Positions 9,565 through 19,856 are shown, counted from the stretch's first letter. The stretch is DNA of 64,000 nt from a bacterium (GCA_021794205.1 JAJYRH010000001.1:1-64000), one strand, 5' to 3'. The notes: a model not told the origin generated them from the sequence alone. Made by a program: numbers and translations.

Positions 9565-10284
9565 ATGCTCGTCATCCCCGCCATCGATCTCCGCGCCGGA
9601 AAATGCGTGCGCATGGAGCAGGGAGACCCATCTCGCGAAACGACTTACGATGAGGACCCGGTCGCGCGGGCGCGCGCTTTCGTCGCGCAGGGAGCGAAGC
9701 GTCTGCACGTCGTCGATCTCGATGGCGCGTTCGGCTCGGGAGAGAACCTCGCGGCGATCGCCGCGATCTCGCGCGCCGTCGACGTGCCGATCCAGGTCGG
9801 CGGCGGCATTCGCAGCGCCGAACACGCGGCGGCGCGCTTCGAGGCGGGCGCGGCCGAGATTATCATCGGCACGCTCTTCGTCGAGGACGAACGCGTCGCG
9901 CGGCAGATCGTCGGGCGGTACGGCGAGCGCGTGATCGCCGGCATCGACGCGCGCGGCCGCGAGGTTGCGGTACGTGGTTGGCAAGAGCGCACCCCGGTCG
10001 ACCGCGATGCACTCGTGAAGCGCGTCGCGCATTGGGGCGTCCGTCGGGTGATTTTCACCGAGATTCGCCGCGACGGCATGGGTGAAGGCTACGATATCGA
10101 GGCGTTGCGCGAGGTCGCGGCCGCTGCGGAGGTTCGCGTCACCGCGAGCGGCGGTGCGCAGAGCGTCGCCGATTTACAAAAACTGCGCGCCGCCGCCCCG
10201 CCCGCCGTCGATGCCTGCATCATCGGCAGCGCGCTCTACCGCGGCACGATCGATCTCGCAGCCGCGATCGCCGCCGTGGCGTAA
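9565..10284 (+). CDS. hisA: ProFAR isomerase
   Basis: (beta/alpha)8-barrel isomerase of histidine biosynthesis acting on 5'-ProFAR. 239 residues. The start MLVIPAIDLRAGKCVR contains the catalytic aspartate; VVDLDGAFGS, QVGGGIRS, the second catalytic aspartate in the ITEIRRDGMGEG-like stretch near residue 170, and TASGGAQS follow. AAGGAAG lies ahead of the ATG. PriA (bifunctional HisA/TrpF) is the alternative, but nothing in the sequence calls for it. It ends the hisBHA run. Confidence 0.92.
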   Translation: MLVIPAIDLRAGKCVRMEQGDPSRETTYDEDPVARARAFVAQGAKRLHVVDLDGAFGSGENLAAIAAISRAVDVPIQVGGGIRSAEHAAARFEAGAAEIIIGTLFVEDERVARQIVGRYGERVIAGIDARGREVAVRGWQERTPVDRDALVKRVAHWGVRRVIFTEIRRDGMGEGYDIEALREVAAAAEVRVTASGGAQSVADLQKLRAAAPPAVDACIIGSALYRGTIDLAAAIAAVA

Positions 10285-10336
10285 CGAGCGCGGGTCGGTT
10301 TTTCGCGATCTCGCCGCGGATGGTTTTCAGGAAGCG

Positions 10337-10789
10337 CTACGGGCAGAGTGCGGCGAGCAGCTCGTGAGCCGCGGGGCTCGGGGCGGGCGAGTCAAAAATG
10401 TCCTCGAGGACGTAAAACGTTCCATTTTTGCGGAATGCATAGACCTCCAAATTATGTCGTCCCACGGTGCGAGCTAATCCCGTACCGATCGTGTACTCCC
10501 CCGGTTCGCCGCAAATTGTGGAGGGAGCGATTTTGACCGTCGAACCGGGGACTTTCGCTAAAGCGGTGGAGAGCTCTCTCGAGAACTCCTTCGGTTGACA
10601 CCGACAAATTTGATCGTTGGCTACGAGAAGACTCGTGAAGCCCTGTCGATTGGTGCGTTCGTATCGTCGATACTCACCCGCTTGAAGAGGGAGCGCGGTC
10701 CATCCGGGAACCGCCGTTTGAACGCTTGGCGCATTCGTCGAAGCCCCGATAAGGGCTGCCAGCAGGGGAACAAATATCGTTGCGACCAT
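10337..10789 (-). CDS. Secreted protein of unknown function
   Basis: 150 residues with a good Shine-Dalgarno (AAGGAG) before the ATG. The first 18 or so residues form a hydrophobic signal peptide (MVATIFVPLLAALIG). Three cysteines in the mature part (an ICRC pair near residue 60 and one in STICGEPGEY) and the C-terminal cysteine could form disulfides. I recognise no family. It is convergent with hisA and lies downstream of the stalk-domain protein on the same strand, so it may be part of an envelope gene group. Confidence 0.6.
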   Translation of the reverse strand: MVATIFVPLLAALIGASTNAPSVQTAVPGWTALPLQAGEYRRYERTNRQGFTSLLVANDQICRCQPKEFSRELSTALAKVPGSTVKIAPSTICGEPGEYTIGTGLARTVGRHNLEVYAFRKNGTFYVLEDIFDSPAPSPAAHELLAALCP

Positions 10790-10836
10790 CGGTCGCTCCT
10801 TTCAGGTCGTCATCTCTCCGCAAAGCGGCGGGCGGG

Positions 10837-12435
10837 CTAGGTTCTCTGCGGTGCTGCGGTTGCCTTCGGGTGCGGATGCGGCGATGCGTGGTGCGTTGCG
10901 TGCGAACTGCTCGAAGAGTGCGAGGCGCTCGAAGAGTGCGAGCCGCTCGAGGAGTGCGTAGCGTGAACGGCATGTGCCGTGTGCGTCACATGTGCCGTGT
11001 GCGTCACATGTACCGGGTGCGTCACGTGTACGGCGTGCGTGATATGCACCGGGCGTTTGACGCCGCCGCCGTGATGAGGCCTCGCGATGACGGGATGCGT
11101 GGTGGAAACCGGGTGCGCGACGGGAATCGGGTGCGCGATTGGGCCCGGGCGTTTGACGCCGCCGTCGTGATGCGGTTCAGCGATGACGGGATGCGTGGTG
11201 GAAACCGGGTGCGCGACGGGAATCGGGTGCGCGATTGGGCCCGGGCGTTTGACGCCGCCGTCGAATGGCGGTCGCAATGGCGCCGGGGTTCCACCGAGGA
11301 TGCAGCGGCGCCCCGGAGGGCAGTTTCCCGGCGATGGGGTACGCCGACCGATCGGTGGTGAGCTCGTCGGCGACGGTGAGGGCGATGGTGACGGTGACGG
11401 TGACGGTTGCCCCTGGTCGTGACGGCCGTAATAGTTGGGGCCGTAAATCGTGACGAAAATCGAAAATGGCGCTTGATAACGAACGCCGCGCGAATCGACG
11501 TAGAAGCCTTGGATCGGGCAAAATTGGGTGTCGCCGCCGTACGGGAGCTCGACCCATCCGTCGTAGATCTGCGGATCGGCGGCGTTGGGATAGAGCGGAT
11601 AACTCCAACCGTTGTAACAGGCTTGCGCGTAGGCGTAGCCGCCTTCGGGGGCGACCATCTCCACCTCTGCAGAATCTCCCGACGAAAACGTCGTTCCGTC
11701 GAGTGAATAAAATTGAATCTCCGGAAACGACTGTTGATTCGGAAGCGGCGGTTGCGCGGGCTCGGGCGTCGCCACCGCGCCGCTGACGGTGGTGGTAAAA
11801 GCCCAACGCTCGGCTATCGTAGCTCCATTATCGAGCGATATCTCGGCGACGTGATTGCCTTTCGGCAGCGGCGAGCTCGGCAAGTAGAGAATCCCGCGAG
11901 TGGTTCGCTTCGATTGCATCGTTACATCGGTGCCGTCGAGGATCAATCGGATCGCCGAAGCGGCAACTTTGGGAGCGTCGATATTCGCCCCGACGACGGG
12001 GAATGCGGTTGCATTCGCGCTGTAGGGCACCGGAACCAATCCGCTAATCCCCGGCGCGAGCGCGCTCGCCTTCGTGGCGTTTCCGGAAACGAAAACGGCA
12101 TGCCGTGCGGCGCTGTATCGAACGCGTACTTTCAGCGCGTCGGCGATAAAACGCAACGGCGCGTACCCGCGCCCGGCGATGAGTCGCGGTGCGACATCGA
12201 GTGCGGCGCTCTTGGAACCGATCCACGCCGAACGCGAGCCGATCCGAAGGCGAATCGTCGCGCCGCCGGGGGGGCGAACCTCGATTTCGCGTAGCGACGA
12301 GAGGTAGTCGACGCGGCTACCCAGCGCCTGCGAGAGCGCGCGCACCGGCAAGAGCGCGCGTTGGCGAACGACGACGGCGCGGTCGCGCAATGTGCTGCCT
12401 CCGACGATGATTGCAAGGGTAGCGGGGTGAAGCAT
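10837..12435 (-). CDS. Copper-amine-oxidase-N (stalk) domain protein with His/Ser repeat tail
   Basis: 532 residues of extracellular-type sequence. Residues about 18-120 hold two copies of the copper amine oxidase N-terminal stalk motif: RALLPVRALSQALGSRVDY and GYAPLRFIADALKVRVRY. An immunoglobulin-like middle part (about 150-340) follows, then a P-S-P-S linker, two almost identical 32-residue units rich in His, Pro and Val, and a Ser/His-rich end (GSHSSSASHSSSSSH). It is probably a surface or cell-wall binding protein; stalk domains of this kind are common in secreted proteins. Odd: the open frame begins MLHPATLAIIVGG, with only a minimal hydrophobic start and no proper signal peptide, so the true start or export route is unclear. 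Confidence 0.65.
   Translation of the reverse strand: MLHPATLAIIVGGSTLRDRAVVVRQRALLPVRALSQALGSRVDYLSSLREIEVRPPGGATIRLRIGSRSAWIGSKSAALDVAPRLIAGRGYAPLRFIADALKVRVRYSAARHAVFVSGNATKASALAPGISGLVPVPYSANATAFPVVGANIDAPKVAASAIRLILDGTDVTMQSKRTTRGILYLPSSPLPKGNHVAEISLDNGATIAERWAFTTTVSGAVATPEPAQPPLPNQQSFPEIQFYSLDGTTFSSGDSAEVEMVAPEGGYAYAQACYNGWSYPLYPNAADPQIYDGWVELPYGGDTQFCPIQGFYVDSRGVRYQAPFSIFVTIYGPNYYGRHDQGQPSPSPSPSPSPSPTSSPPIGRRTPSPGNCPPGRRCILGGTPAPLRPPFDGGVKRPGPIAHPIPVAHPVSTTHPVIAEPHHDGGVKRPGPIAHPIPVAHPVSTTHPVIARPHHGGGVKRPVHITHAVHVTHPVHVTHTAHVTHTAHAVHATHSSSGSHSSSASHSSSSSHATHHASPHPHPKATAAPQRT
11050..11263. repeat. 96-bp tandem repeat inside the stalk-protein gene
   Basis: An 82-base block at 11086-11167 recurs without a mismatch at 11182-11263, a period of 96 bases (32 codons). 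A shorter partial copy lies at about 11050-11075. In protein the unit is a His/Pro/Val-rich stretch of the form GGVKRPGPIAHPIPVAHPV. The period is a multiple of three, so copy number can change without breaking the frame. Confidence 0.85.
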
Positions 12436-12477
12436 CGTTCGTAAAACGTCTGGAAGCGGTTGCTCGTTACGCGATCG

Positions 12478-13599
12478 CTATAATTCGACGAATCGGCGCG
12501 GGAGCGTCTCGGGTAGCCGAGTGACGATTTCGTAGGAGATCGTCTGGGCCCACCGCGCCCAATCGTCGCCGGCGATCTCGTCGTTCCCGTCGCGCCCGAT
12601 CAGCGTCACCGTCGCACCGACGCCGGCTGCGGGGGCGTGAGTCAGATCGAGCACGGTGGTGTTCATCGCGATTCGTCCGAGAATCGCGCAGCGCGCGCCG
12701 TCGACGAGAAAACTGCCGTTGCCGGAGAGAAGCCGTGGTATACCGTCGGCGTAGCCGAGGGGCAGCACCCCGATGCGCATCGCCCGCGGTGCGTGAAAGG
12801 TGCATCCGTAGCCGATCGCTTCACCGGCTTCGATCTCGCGGGTGACCACGAGTTGAGAACGATACGCGAGTGCGGGGCGCAACGTGATTCCGGAATCGCC
12901 CATCGCCGCGCGGGTCTGTTCCGAGGGCCAGAGACCGTAGAGCGCGATGCCGAAGCGGGCGATGTCGAGCCGCGATTGCGGCCAGAGCATCGCCGCCGCC
13001 GAGGCCGCGATATGGTGTTGCGCCGCCGGAAAGCGCGCGCGCACGCGTTCGCGCGCGATCGAAAAGCGCGCGAGCTGGTACTGGGTGTAGGGAGAGTCGA
13101 TCTCCTCCGCGGCGGCGAGGTGCGAAAAGACGCCGACGATTTCGACATCGCGAACGTTCGCAACGGCGTCGAGCAGCGTATCGCATTGGTTGGGCGCGAT
13201 GCCGAAGCGATTGAGCCCGGTATTGATTTTGAGGTGGACGCGCGCGGTTTTTCCGCAGGCGCGCGCCGCGGCGGCGAGATCGTGCAGGTAGCCGCGTTCG
13301 TCCCAGAGCGGCAATTCGCAATCGTTTTCGAGCGCGGCGCGCAGCGACGACGCGGGAACGGGGCCGAGCACCAGCAGCGGTGCGCCGATGCCGGCGGCGC
13401 GGAGTGCGAGCGCCTCGTCGATCGTGTAGACGCAAAGATAACGCGCGCGCGCTTCGACGGCGCGCGCGACCTCCGGCGCACCGTGGCCGTACGCATTGCC
13501 CTTCACGACGAACGCCGCGTGCGTCGGTGCGACGAGCGCGCTCAGGGCGTCGGCGTTCTCGCGCAGCGCCGCGAGCGAGATTTCGATCGCGCCGTTCAC
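12478..13599 (-). CDS. alr: Alanine racemase
   Basis: PLP-dependent enzyme that makes D-alanine for the Ddl reaction. 373 residues. The PLP lysine is Lys33 in VVKGNAYGHG; the substrate-binding block LKINTGLNRFGI near residue 125 and the catalytic tyrosine near 265 in GYGCTFHAPR are present, followed by LPLGYADGIPR. The GTG start is the plausible one, since the racemase fold begins at residue 3. A membrane-protein gene lies 15 bases upstream on the same strand and may share its transcript. Confidence 0.94.
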   Translation of the reverse strand: MNGAIEISLAALRENADALSALVAPTHAAFVVKGNAYGHGAPEVARAVEARARYLCVYTIDEALALRAAGIGAPLLVLGPVPASSLRAALENDCELPLWDERGYLHDLAAAARACGKTARVHLKINTGLNRFGIAPNQCDTLLDAVANVRDVEIVGVFSHLAAAEEIDSPYTQYQLARFSIARERVRARFPAAQHHIAASAAAMLWPQSRLDIARFGIALYGLWPSEQTRAAMGDSGITLRPALAYRSQLVVTREIEAGEAIGYGCTFHAPRAMRIGVLPLGYADGIPRLLSGNGSFLVDGARCAILGRIAMNTTVLDLTHAPAAGVGATVTLIGRDGNDEIAGDDWARWAQTISYEIVTRLPETLPRRFVEL

Positions 13600-13614
13600 G
13601 CTAGTATCGCGACA

Positions 13615-14103
13615 CTACGCTCGCGCGTCGGTGGAGGCGGGTGTCATCGCCGCGACGATCCACGCGATCGGCAAGCCGAAGAAGACCGTGTGCGCGAGAA
13701 TCTGAAAGATGAGATCGTTCGGCGTCTTGGGATTCTGCAGTACGCCCGCGGCGAGCATGACGACGTCCATCGCGATATAGACCACAACGCCATAAGCGAT
13801 CCCCGAGGGTAGCCAGCGCTTCGCAATAAAGGGTTGCGACGCGGCGACCCAGGCGAAGGCCACTCCCCACACCAGCGAGACCAAGAGGTGGACGATCGCG
13901 CCGTAGAGCGGTGCGAGCGGATCGGCGAGGATCGCTTTCCCCATCGCCGCCATGGCGACGACGCTCCAGAACTGCTGCATCGTGCCGCCTTGGGGGCGCA
14001 CTTGGGTGACGTAGAGGAAGCCGTCGATCAGGATCGCACCGACGAGGCCGGCGAGGATACCGCGGGCGAGGATCGCGGGGTATTGGCGGGTAGTGGGAGG
14101 CAT
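13615..14103 (-). CDS. Small polytopic membrane protein, unknown function
   Basis: 162 residues with four or five hydrophobic helices (near 12-30, 65-85, 98-115 and 135-150) and few charged residues in between. No enzyme motif is visible and I do not recognise a family; some YagU-like or DUF-type inner-membrane proteins look similar. It ends 15 bases before alr on the same strand, which suggests cotranscription. Upstream it is divergent from the OsmC-type gene. Confidence 0.6.
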   Translation of the reverse strand: MPPTTRQYPAILARGILAGLVGAILIDGFLYVTQVRPQGGTMQQFWSVVAMAAMGKAILADPLAPLYGAIVHLLVSLVWGVAFAWVAASQPFIAKRWLPSGIAYGVVVYIAMDVVMLAAGVLQNPKTPNDLIFQILAHTVFFGLPIAWIVAAMTPASTDARA

Positions 14104-14236
14104 GCGGGCGCTCTTCTCCCGGTCGCTCGTTCGCTCCCACTACGCGGCTCGAGGGGGCGGCGCAGGAGTGGGAGAGAGCGAGCGCGTTTCAGTGTAGGAG
14201 TTGTACGATTTCGCACCGCCCGAGAAGGAGAGCGAC

Positions 14237-14680
14237 ATGGCCAACCACGAGGAGCCCCAGCCGACGAAAGTGCGCCTGGAACGGCGCGAGGGCTACGAAT
14301 TTCTCGTTCGCGTCGAAGGGACGAGCGTCCCGGAGTTCATTGCCGAGGAGGGCCCCCCGCTCGGCGAGGCGCGCGGCCCTAGCCCCGATGCGATGCTCGG
14401 CGCGGCGGTCGGCAGTTGCTTGGCTTCGAGCCTGCTGTTCTGCGTCGGAAAGGCGCACGCGTCGCTCGATGGGCTGCGCGCCGACGTCTCGGTTCACAAA
14501 GCGCGCAACGAGCGCGGCCGCCTGCGGATCGGCTCGATCGAGGTCGAGCTCCACGCCGAGATCGCCGAGGAGCACCGCGAGCGCTTCGAACGCTGCCGCG
14601 CGCTCTTCGAGGACTACTGCACCGTCACCGAGAGCGTGCGCCGAGGGATCGCGGTGGAGGTCAAGCTCGGCACCTCGTAG
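14237..14680 (+). CDS. OsmC/Ohr-family protein
   Basis: About 147 residues from the ATG at 14237, chosen because AAGGAG lies just upstream; an in-frame TTG at 14201 is less likely. The family fold is recognisable: SPDAMLGAAVGSCLASSLLF with the first redox cysteine, and the second cysteine in YCTVTESVRRG near residue 128. In Ohr/OsmC proteins these two cysteines reduce organic hydroperoxides. An adjacent Cys near residue 70 and the RIGSIEVEL strand also fit. Whether it is a true peroxidase or a related OsmC-like protein cannot be decided from sequence alone. Confidence 0.8.
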   Translation: MANHEEPQPTKVRLERREGYEFLVRVEGTSVPEFIAEEGPPLGEARGPSPDAMLGAAVGSCLASSLLFCVGKAHASLDGLRADVSVHKARNERGRLRIGSIEVELHAEIAEEHRERFERCRALFEDYCTVTESVRRGIAVEVKLGTS

Positions 14681-14749
14681 TGCACTCGCAAAGAGAACGC
14701 CTGCTTGCCGACGAAGGCGGCCGGACCGAACGAAAGGGAGGCGTTGCCG

Positions 14750-15832
14750 TTGAAGTACCTCGCCCTGAAAAACCGGCTTCGCGTTGCCGTTGTATTCGCG
14801 ATCGCCGCGTACTTCGTAGCTCCGGCGCTGGCGGCGAAGCGCCCCGCGAATTATCTGCAGCGCGCGATGCCGCACCTCGTCGCCACGATGTCGAGCAATT
14901 TCGCTCCGTTACGCGGCAAGCGCACCGAAGCGAACCAGTTCTATGACACGTATGCCGTACGCGTGCTCGCGCTACCGCACGGCACGATCGGACACACCTT
15001 TGCCGCGCCGGGACAACGGGAGTATTGGTCGGCGCACTTCGTGTGGTATTTCCCCCCGACGACGAGTATCGTCCGGGCCTCCCAACTCGCGGCGAGCGAT
15101 CTCGCGCCCGCGCTCAAAGGCTTCACGATGATGGGCGCGCTCGATAAACGCACCGGCGCGACGATTTGGCGGTGGACGGCCTCGAACGGTCGTCGCGTCG
15201 TCGCGTCGCCGTTCGTCGAATCGGCGTCGAGTGCGCGGGCGGCCTCGGTCGGCGTTGCGATTTCGGTTCGCCATTACATCACGTCGCACCATCGCTTCGC
15301 TCTCTACGCGCGCGGCATGACGCCCGCGCAGCGCACGGCCTTTCTCCGCGCGTTCGCGCGCGAAGTCGCCGTCGGGCTGAAAACGGCGCCGACGAATTTT
15401 GCGAGCATTCGCAGGCGCCCGGTTCCCAACGAAGGGGGTAATGCGTTCGGCGCGGCGTTCTATGCGCGGTACGCGAGCTCGTTCCATCTCGCCCAGGCCT
15501 ATTCGAGCTGCCGCATCGACGTCACGCTCTTCCACCCGAACGATGAAAAGAACGATTCGAAATGGATGTTGGGCTGCGCTTCGCCGACGCTCTTCGGAAC
15601 CTCGCTGACCTACGATGCGGTGCGCGCCTCGATCGCTAAGGATCTTCCCGCGAATTACGTTTCGCGAATGAACGACCGCACGCGGCTGGCGACCGTCATG
15701 TCGACGCATCGGACGCGCTGGGATTCGCCCGACGCAACGATTTCGGTCGTTTTAGAAGAAACCGCCGACGATATGTACGCCGGCGGTTTCGATTATACGC
15801 TTACGATCTTTCATTTTCTTCCAAACCAATAG
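14750..15832 (+). CDS. Secreted protein of unknown function
   Basis: About 360 residues. The open frame begins at 14705, but I place the start at the TTG at 14750 because AAAGGGAGG ends eight bases before it and the product then begins with a clean signal peptide (LKYLALKNRLRVAVVFAIAA). TTG at 14744 is also possible. The mature part has scattered aromatic residues and a Cys pair (YSSCRIDVT and MLGCASP) but no motif I know. No operon partner: the next gene is convergent. Confidence 0.55.
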   Translation: MKYLALKNRLRVAVVFAIAAYFVAPALAAKRPANYLQRAMPHLVATMSSNFAPLRGKRTEANQFYDTYAVRVLALPHGTIGHTFAAPGQREYWSAHFVWYFPPTTSIVRASQLAASDLAPALKGFTMMGALDKRTGATIWRWTASNGRRVVASPFVESASSARAASVGVAISVRHYITSHHRFALYARGMTPAQRTAFLRAFAREVAVGLKTAPTNFASIRRRPVPNEGGNAFGAAFYARYASSFHLAQAYSSCRIDVTLFHPNDEKNDSKWMLGCASPTLFGTSLTYDAVRASIAKDLPANYVSRMNDRTRLATVMSTHRTRWDSPDATISVVLEETADDMYAGGFDYTLTIFHFLPNQ

Positions 15833-15856
15833 GCGTATCCCGGAAAGAGGCCGCGT

Positions 15857-16552
15857 CTAGCGCGGGGGCTTGCCGTGGCCGTGCCCGGAATTGCCGTGCC
15901 CGCCGTTACCCTTGCCGCCCTTGGCGGCGTGCTCGTTCGAGGATTTTCCGCGCTCCGATTGCTTCGCGGGGGGAGCGCCGCGATTGCCGCGCATGGCGTG
16001 CGTTACGTTACCACGATGCGCCGAATGCATTTGGCCGACGTAGCTCTGATGGTTCTGCTGCGGCGAGCGCCTGTAGACGCTGCGGTCGTAGTAGACCGAT
16101 CGAACGGTGTGTTGGTCGACGTGTGTGACGTAGGTGTTGTAGAGGAACGTTTTGCCCTGCCACTTCCCGCCGTCGTAGCCTTTGCCGAAATATCCGTGGC
16201 CGTAATTGAGGTTGCCGTAATAGCCGACGGAGTTACCCCAATAACCGGAGTGATAGAGATAGCCGGCCGGCGTTGCCTGCCAGTAGGAAGGTGTCCACAC
16301 GAGCCCCGGGCTCGGTGCGTAGGTCCAGCGCCCGGCGACCCATTGGTACGAGCTGCCGTTCCAGTGCCAGTATCCGGGGATCCACATGGAGTTCGGCGCC
16401 GGCGGTGCGGGCTGCTGATAGGAAGATGACGGAATCGCGGGCGGCGCGATCAGCGAGATGATCTGATTCAGCGTAATCGCCGATGCCGGACGAGGCATAA
16501 AAAATGCGACGACGGCGAAGAGCGCGACGAAAAGTGCGCGTGGGAATTTCAT
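15857..16552 (-). CDS. WXXGXW (YXWXXGXW) repeat secreted protein
   Basis: 231 residues from the ATG at 16552 (MKFPRALF), which gives a textbook signal peptide ending near PRPASA; the longer frame adds 15 non-hydrophobic residues. The mature part has repeated aromatic motifs IPGYWHWNGSSYQWVAGRW and WTPSYW, then YGHGYFGKGYDGGKW, all typical of the WXXGXW repeat family found in envelope proteins. The C-terminal 60 residues are Gly/His/Lys-rich and of low complexity. It is clearly paralogous to the next gene, with the same order of motifs. The molecular role of the family is not known. Confidence 0.8.
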   Translation of the reverse strand: MKFPRALFVALFAVVAFFMPRPASAITLNQIISLIAPPAIPSSSYQQPAPPAPNSMWIPGYWHWNGSSYQWVAGRWTYAPSPGLVWTPSYWQATPAGYLYHSGYWGNSVGYYGNLNYGHGYFGKGYDGGKWQGKTFLYNTYVTHVDQHTVRSVYYDRSVYRRSPQQNHQSYVGQMHSAHRGNVTHAMRGNRGAPPAKQSERGKSSNEHAAKGGKGNGGHGNSGHGHGKPPR

Positions 16553-16673
16553 GGGAGTGCCTACATTCTGGGGATGAACCCCTTTCATGCTTCCCATTAC
16601 GAAGCGATTTCACGCAGAACGAGGACGCGGCCACCCGAACGGATGCCCGCGTCGTTGCCGAACCGATCGCGTT

Positions 16674-17516
16674 TTAGGCGGGAGGCCCGCCGTGCCCGTG
16701 TCCGCCGTGGTCGTTGCCGTGGCCGTGCTGTTGGCCCCCGCCGCGGCTGCCGCGTTGCTGGTTGCCGCCGCGATTGCCGTGCTGCTGCTGGTTCCCGCGT
16801 GGTTGCTGCCGTTGCGGCTGGTAGCGCGGCTGCGGCTGCCGCCGTTGCGGCTGGTAGCGCGGCTGCGGCTGCCGCCGTTGCGGCTGGTAGCGCGGCTGCG
16901 GCTGCCGCCGCTGTGGCTGATAGCGTGGTGGTGGTTGCCGGCGCTGTGGCTGGTAGTGCGGGTTCCGCGGAGCGGCCGCGCGGGTGACGCGTACGAAGCT
17001 CGAGCGCCCTTCCTGCGGGGTGCGACGATAGACGTGGGGATCGTAGTAGACCGCGTTGCCGATGGTGTTGCGATCGACGTGGGTCACGTAACTGTTGTAG
17101 CGGAATCGGTCACCGTCCCACTCGCCGCCATCGTAGCCGCGACCGTAGTAGCCGCAGCCGTAGTTGACGTCGCCGTAATAGCCGACGCTGCGCCCCCAGT
17201 AGCCGCCGTTCCAATAGTAGCCGTTGCCGTCCCAGGCCCAGTAGCCGGGGGTCCAATAGAGGCCGGGTGCCGGGGCGGGGGTCCAGCGGCCGCGTACCCA
17301 GTGGTAGCCTCCGCGATTCCAGCGCCAGTAGCCCGGAATCCAGATCCAGTTCGGAGCCGGCGGAGGCGGCTGTTCGTACGCATAGTAGGGGATGGGAGGA
17401 GGCGGGCTCCCGATCGAGATGCCGATCCCGATATTGATGCTCGCCACCGCCGGGCGTGCCCCTATGAGGCTGAGGGCGAAGATCGCGGCGGTGAGGCCGA
17501 TTGCGAGACGTTTCAT
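16674..17516 (-). CDS. WXXGXW repeat secreted protein with PQRRQ tail
   Basis: 280 residues. Signal peptide MKRLAIGLTAAIFALSLIG ending near AVA, then a glycine/proline linker and motifs IPGYWRWNRGGYHWVRGRW, WTPGYWAWDG and GGYWGRSVGYYGDVNYG. A tyrosine-rich middle (YNSYVTHVDRNT) is shared with its neighbour. The C-terminus carries 11-residue repeats of the form QPRYQPQRRQP, then a Gln/Gly/His-rich end. The two tandem paralogs probably arose by duplication and may form a surface or matrix layer, which is inference. It lies divergent from groES across a 215-base gap. Confidence 0.8.
   Translation of the reverse strand: MKRLAIGLTAAIFALSLIGARPAVASINIGIGISIGSPPPPIPYYAYEQPPPPAPNWIWIPGYWRWNRGGYHWVRGRWTPAPAPGLYWTPGYWAWDGNGYYWNGGYWGRSVGYYGDVNYGCGYYGRGYDGGEWDGDRFRYNSYVTHVDRNTIGNAVYYDPHVYRRTPQEGRSSFVRVTRAAAPRNPHYQPQRRQPPPRYQPQRRQPQPRYQPQRRQPQPRYQPQRRQPQPRYQPQRQQPRGNQQQHGNRGGNQQRGSRGGGQQHGHGNDHGGHGHGGPPA
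16815..16946. repeat. 33-bp tandem repeat in the WXXGXW gene tail
   Basis: Three near-perfect 33-base units (16815-16847, 16848-16880, 16881-16913; only the last base triplet of the third differs), followed by a degenerate fourth. Each encodes an 11-residue Arg/Gln/Pro unit. The period keeps the reading frame, so length variation would be tolerated. Confidence 0.85.
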
Positions 17517-17632
17517 TGCTCTGCTCCTTTGCCGACTTTTCGCAAGGAGTCGGCTACCGGTAAAACGCTTCGGGCGGCTCGCGCGGCACGCCCCGAGGGG
17601 AGTCTAACCAAACTCTCAGCGTGTGAAACCGC

Positions 17633-17661
17633 TTGCACTCGGTCGGGGTCTCTGCTAATAT
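17633..17661 (+). promoter_or_regulatory. Sigma70-like promoter of groESL
   Basis: TTGCAC at 17633-17638 and TAATAT at 17656-17661 are separated by exactly 17 bases, a near-consensus vegetative promoter. It lies just upstream of the CIRCE palindrome, so a transcript would start at or inside the operator, which is the usual groE arrangement. Confidence 0.8.
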
Positions 17662-17669
17662 CCAACAGG

Positions 17670-17696
17670 TTGGCACTCAGATGCTAAGAGTGCCAA
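17670..17696. promoter_or_regulatory. CIRCE operator (HrcA site) for groESL
   Basis: A perfect 27-base palindrome, TTGGCACTC-N9-GAGTGCCAA. The known CIRCE consensus is TTAGCACTC-N9-GAGTGCTAA; here both arms carry the same compensated A-to-G change, so symmetry is complete. It sits between the promoter and the groES ribosome binding site (GGAGG at 17720-17724). HrcA repression of groE is therefore expected. The hrcA gene itself is not in the window. Confidence 0.93.
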
Positions 17697-17731
17697 AACC
17701 CATCTCGAAACACATTTTTGGAGGTTTTTCC

Positions 17732-18037
17732 GTGAACCTGAAGCCATTGGCCGACCGCGTGGTCATCGAGCACGTCGAGCAAGAAGAGAAGAGCGTCGGC
17801 GGCATTTTTCTTCCCGACACCGCGAAAGAGAAGCCCCAGGAGGGGATCGTCCGCGCGATCGGGAGCGGCCGCGTGCTCGACAACGGCACGACTGTTGCAA
17901 TGACCGTGAAGGTCGGCGACCGCGTAATTTTCTCGAAATACTCGGGCAGCGAAGTCAAAATCGACGGCGTCGAGTACCTCATCGTTTCCGAAAAAGACGT
18001 CCTGGCTATCGTCGACAAAGTGCCGGCGCACGCGTAA
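17732..18037 (+). CDS. groES: Co-chaperonin GroES
   Basis: 101-residue lid of the GroEL folding chamber. I chose the GTG at 17732, seven bases after GGAGG; the longer frame would run through the operator. [18 protein letters not shown] opens the protein, the mobile loop [18 protein letters not shown] lies near residue 25-42, and [21 protein letters not shown] follows. The C-terminus (IVDKVPAHA) is slightly longer than usual. groEL follows after 18 bases. Confidence 0.97.
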   Translation: MNLKPLADRVVIEHVEQEEKSVGGIFLPDTAKEKPQEGIVRAIGSGRVLDNGTTVAMTVKVGDRVIFSKYSGSEVKIDGVEYLIVSEKDVLAIVDKVPAHA

Positions 18038-19720
<1,683 letters not shown>

Positions 19721-19750
19721 TTTCGCTTCGCAGCGAAATGCACGTGCGGA

Positions 19751-19786
19751 GCCCCGGCAGCGAACGCTGCCGGGGCTCTTCTTTTC
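19751..19786 (+). terminator. Intrinsic terminator of groESL
   Basis: Perfect 11-base stem GCCCCGGCAGC / GCTGCCGGGGC with a GAAC loop (19751-19776), followed by TCTTCTTTTC. A second perfect hairpin, ATTTCGCT-TCGC-AGCGAAAT, begins at the last base of the groEL stop codon (19720-19739) but has no T run. Confidence 0.88.
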
Positions 19787-19856
19787 TCGGAGCGCGTCGG
19801 AAGGGTGTCGCGCCGGTTTTGGCGTAGGCTGCTCTCCACACGAGAGCGAGGGAGCG

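Noticed and set aside
11050-11263. CRISPR-like repeats
   Set aside because: The 82-base blocks lie inside a continuous reading frame, have only two full copies with a 96-base period and no variable spacers; they are coding tandem repeats.
12637-13812. 391-codon plus-strand frame over alr
   Set aside because: Antisense to alanine racemase; no motif, arginine-rich random-like sequence.
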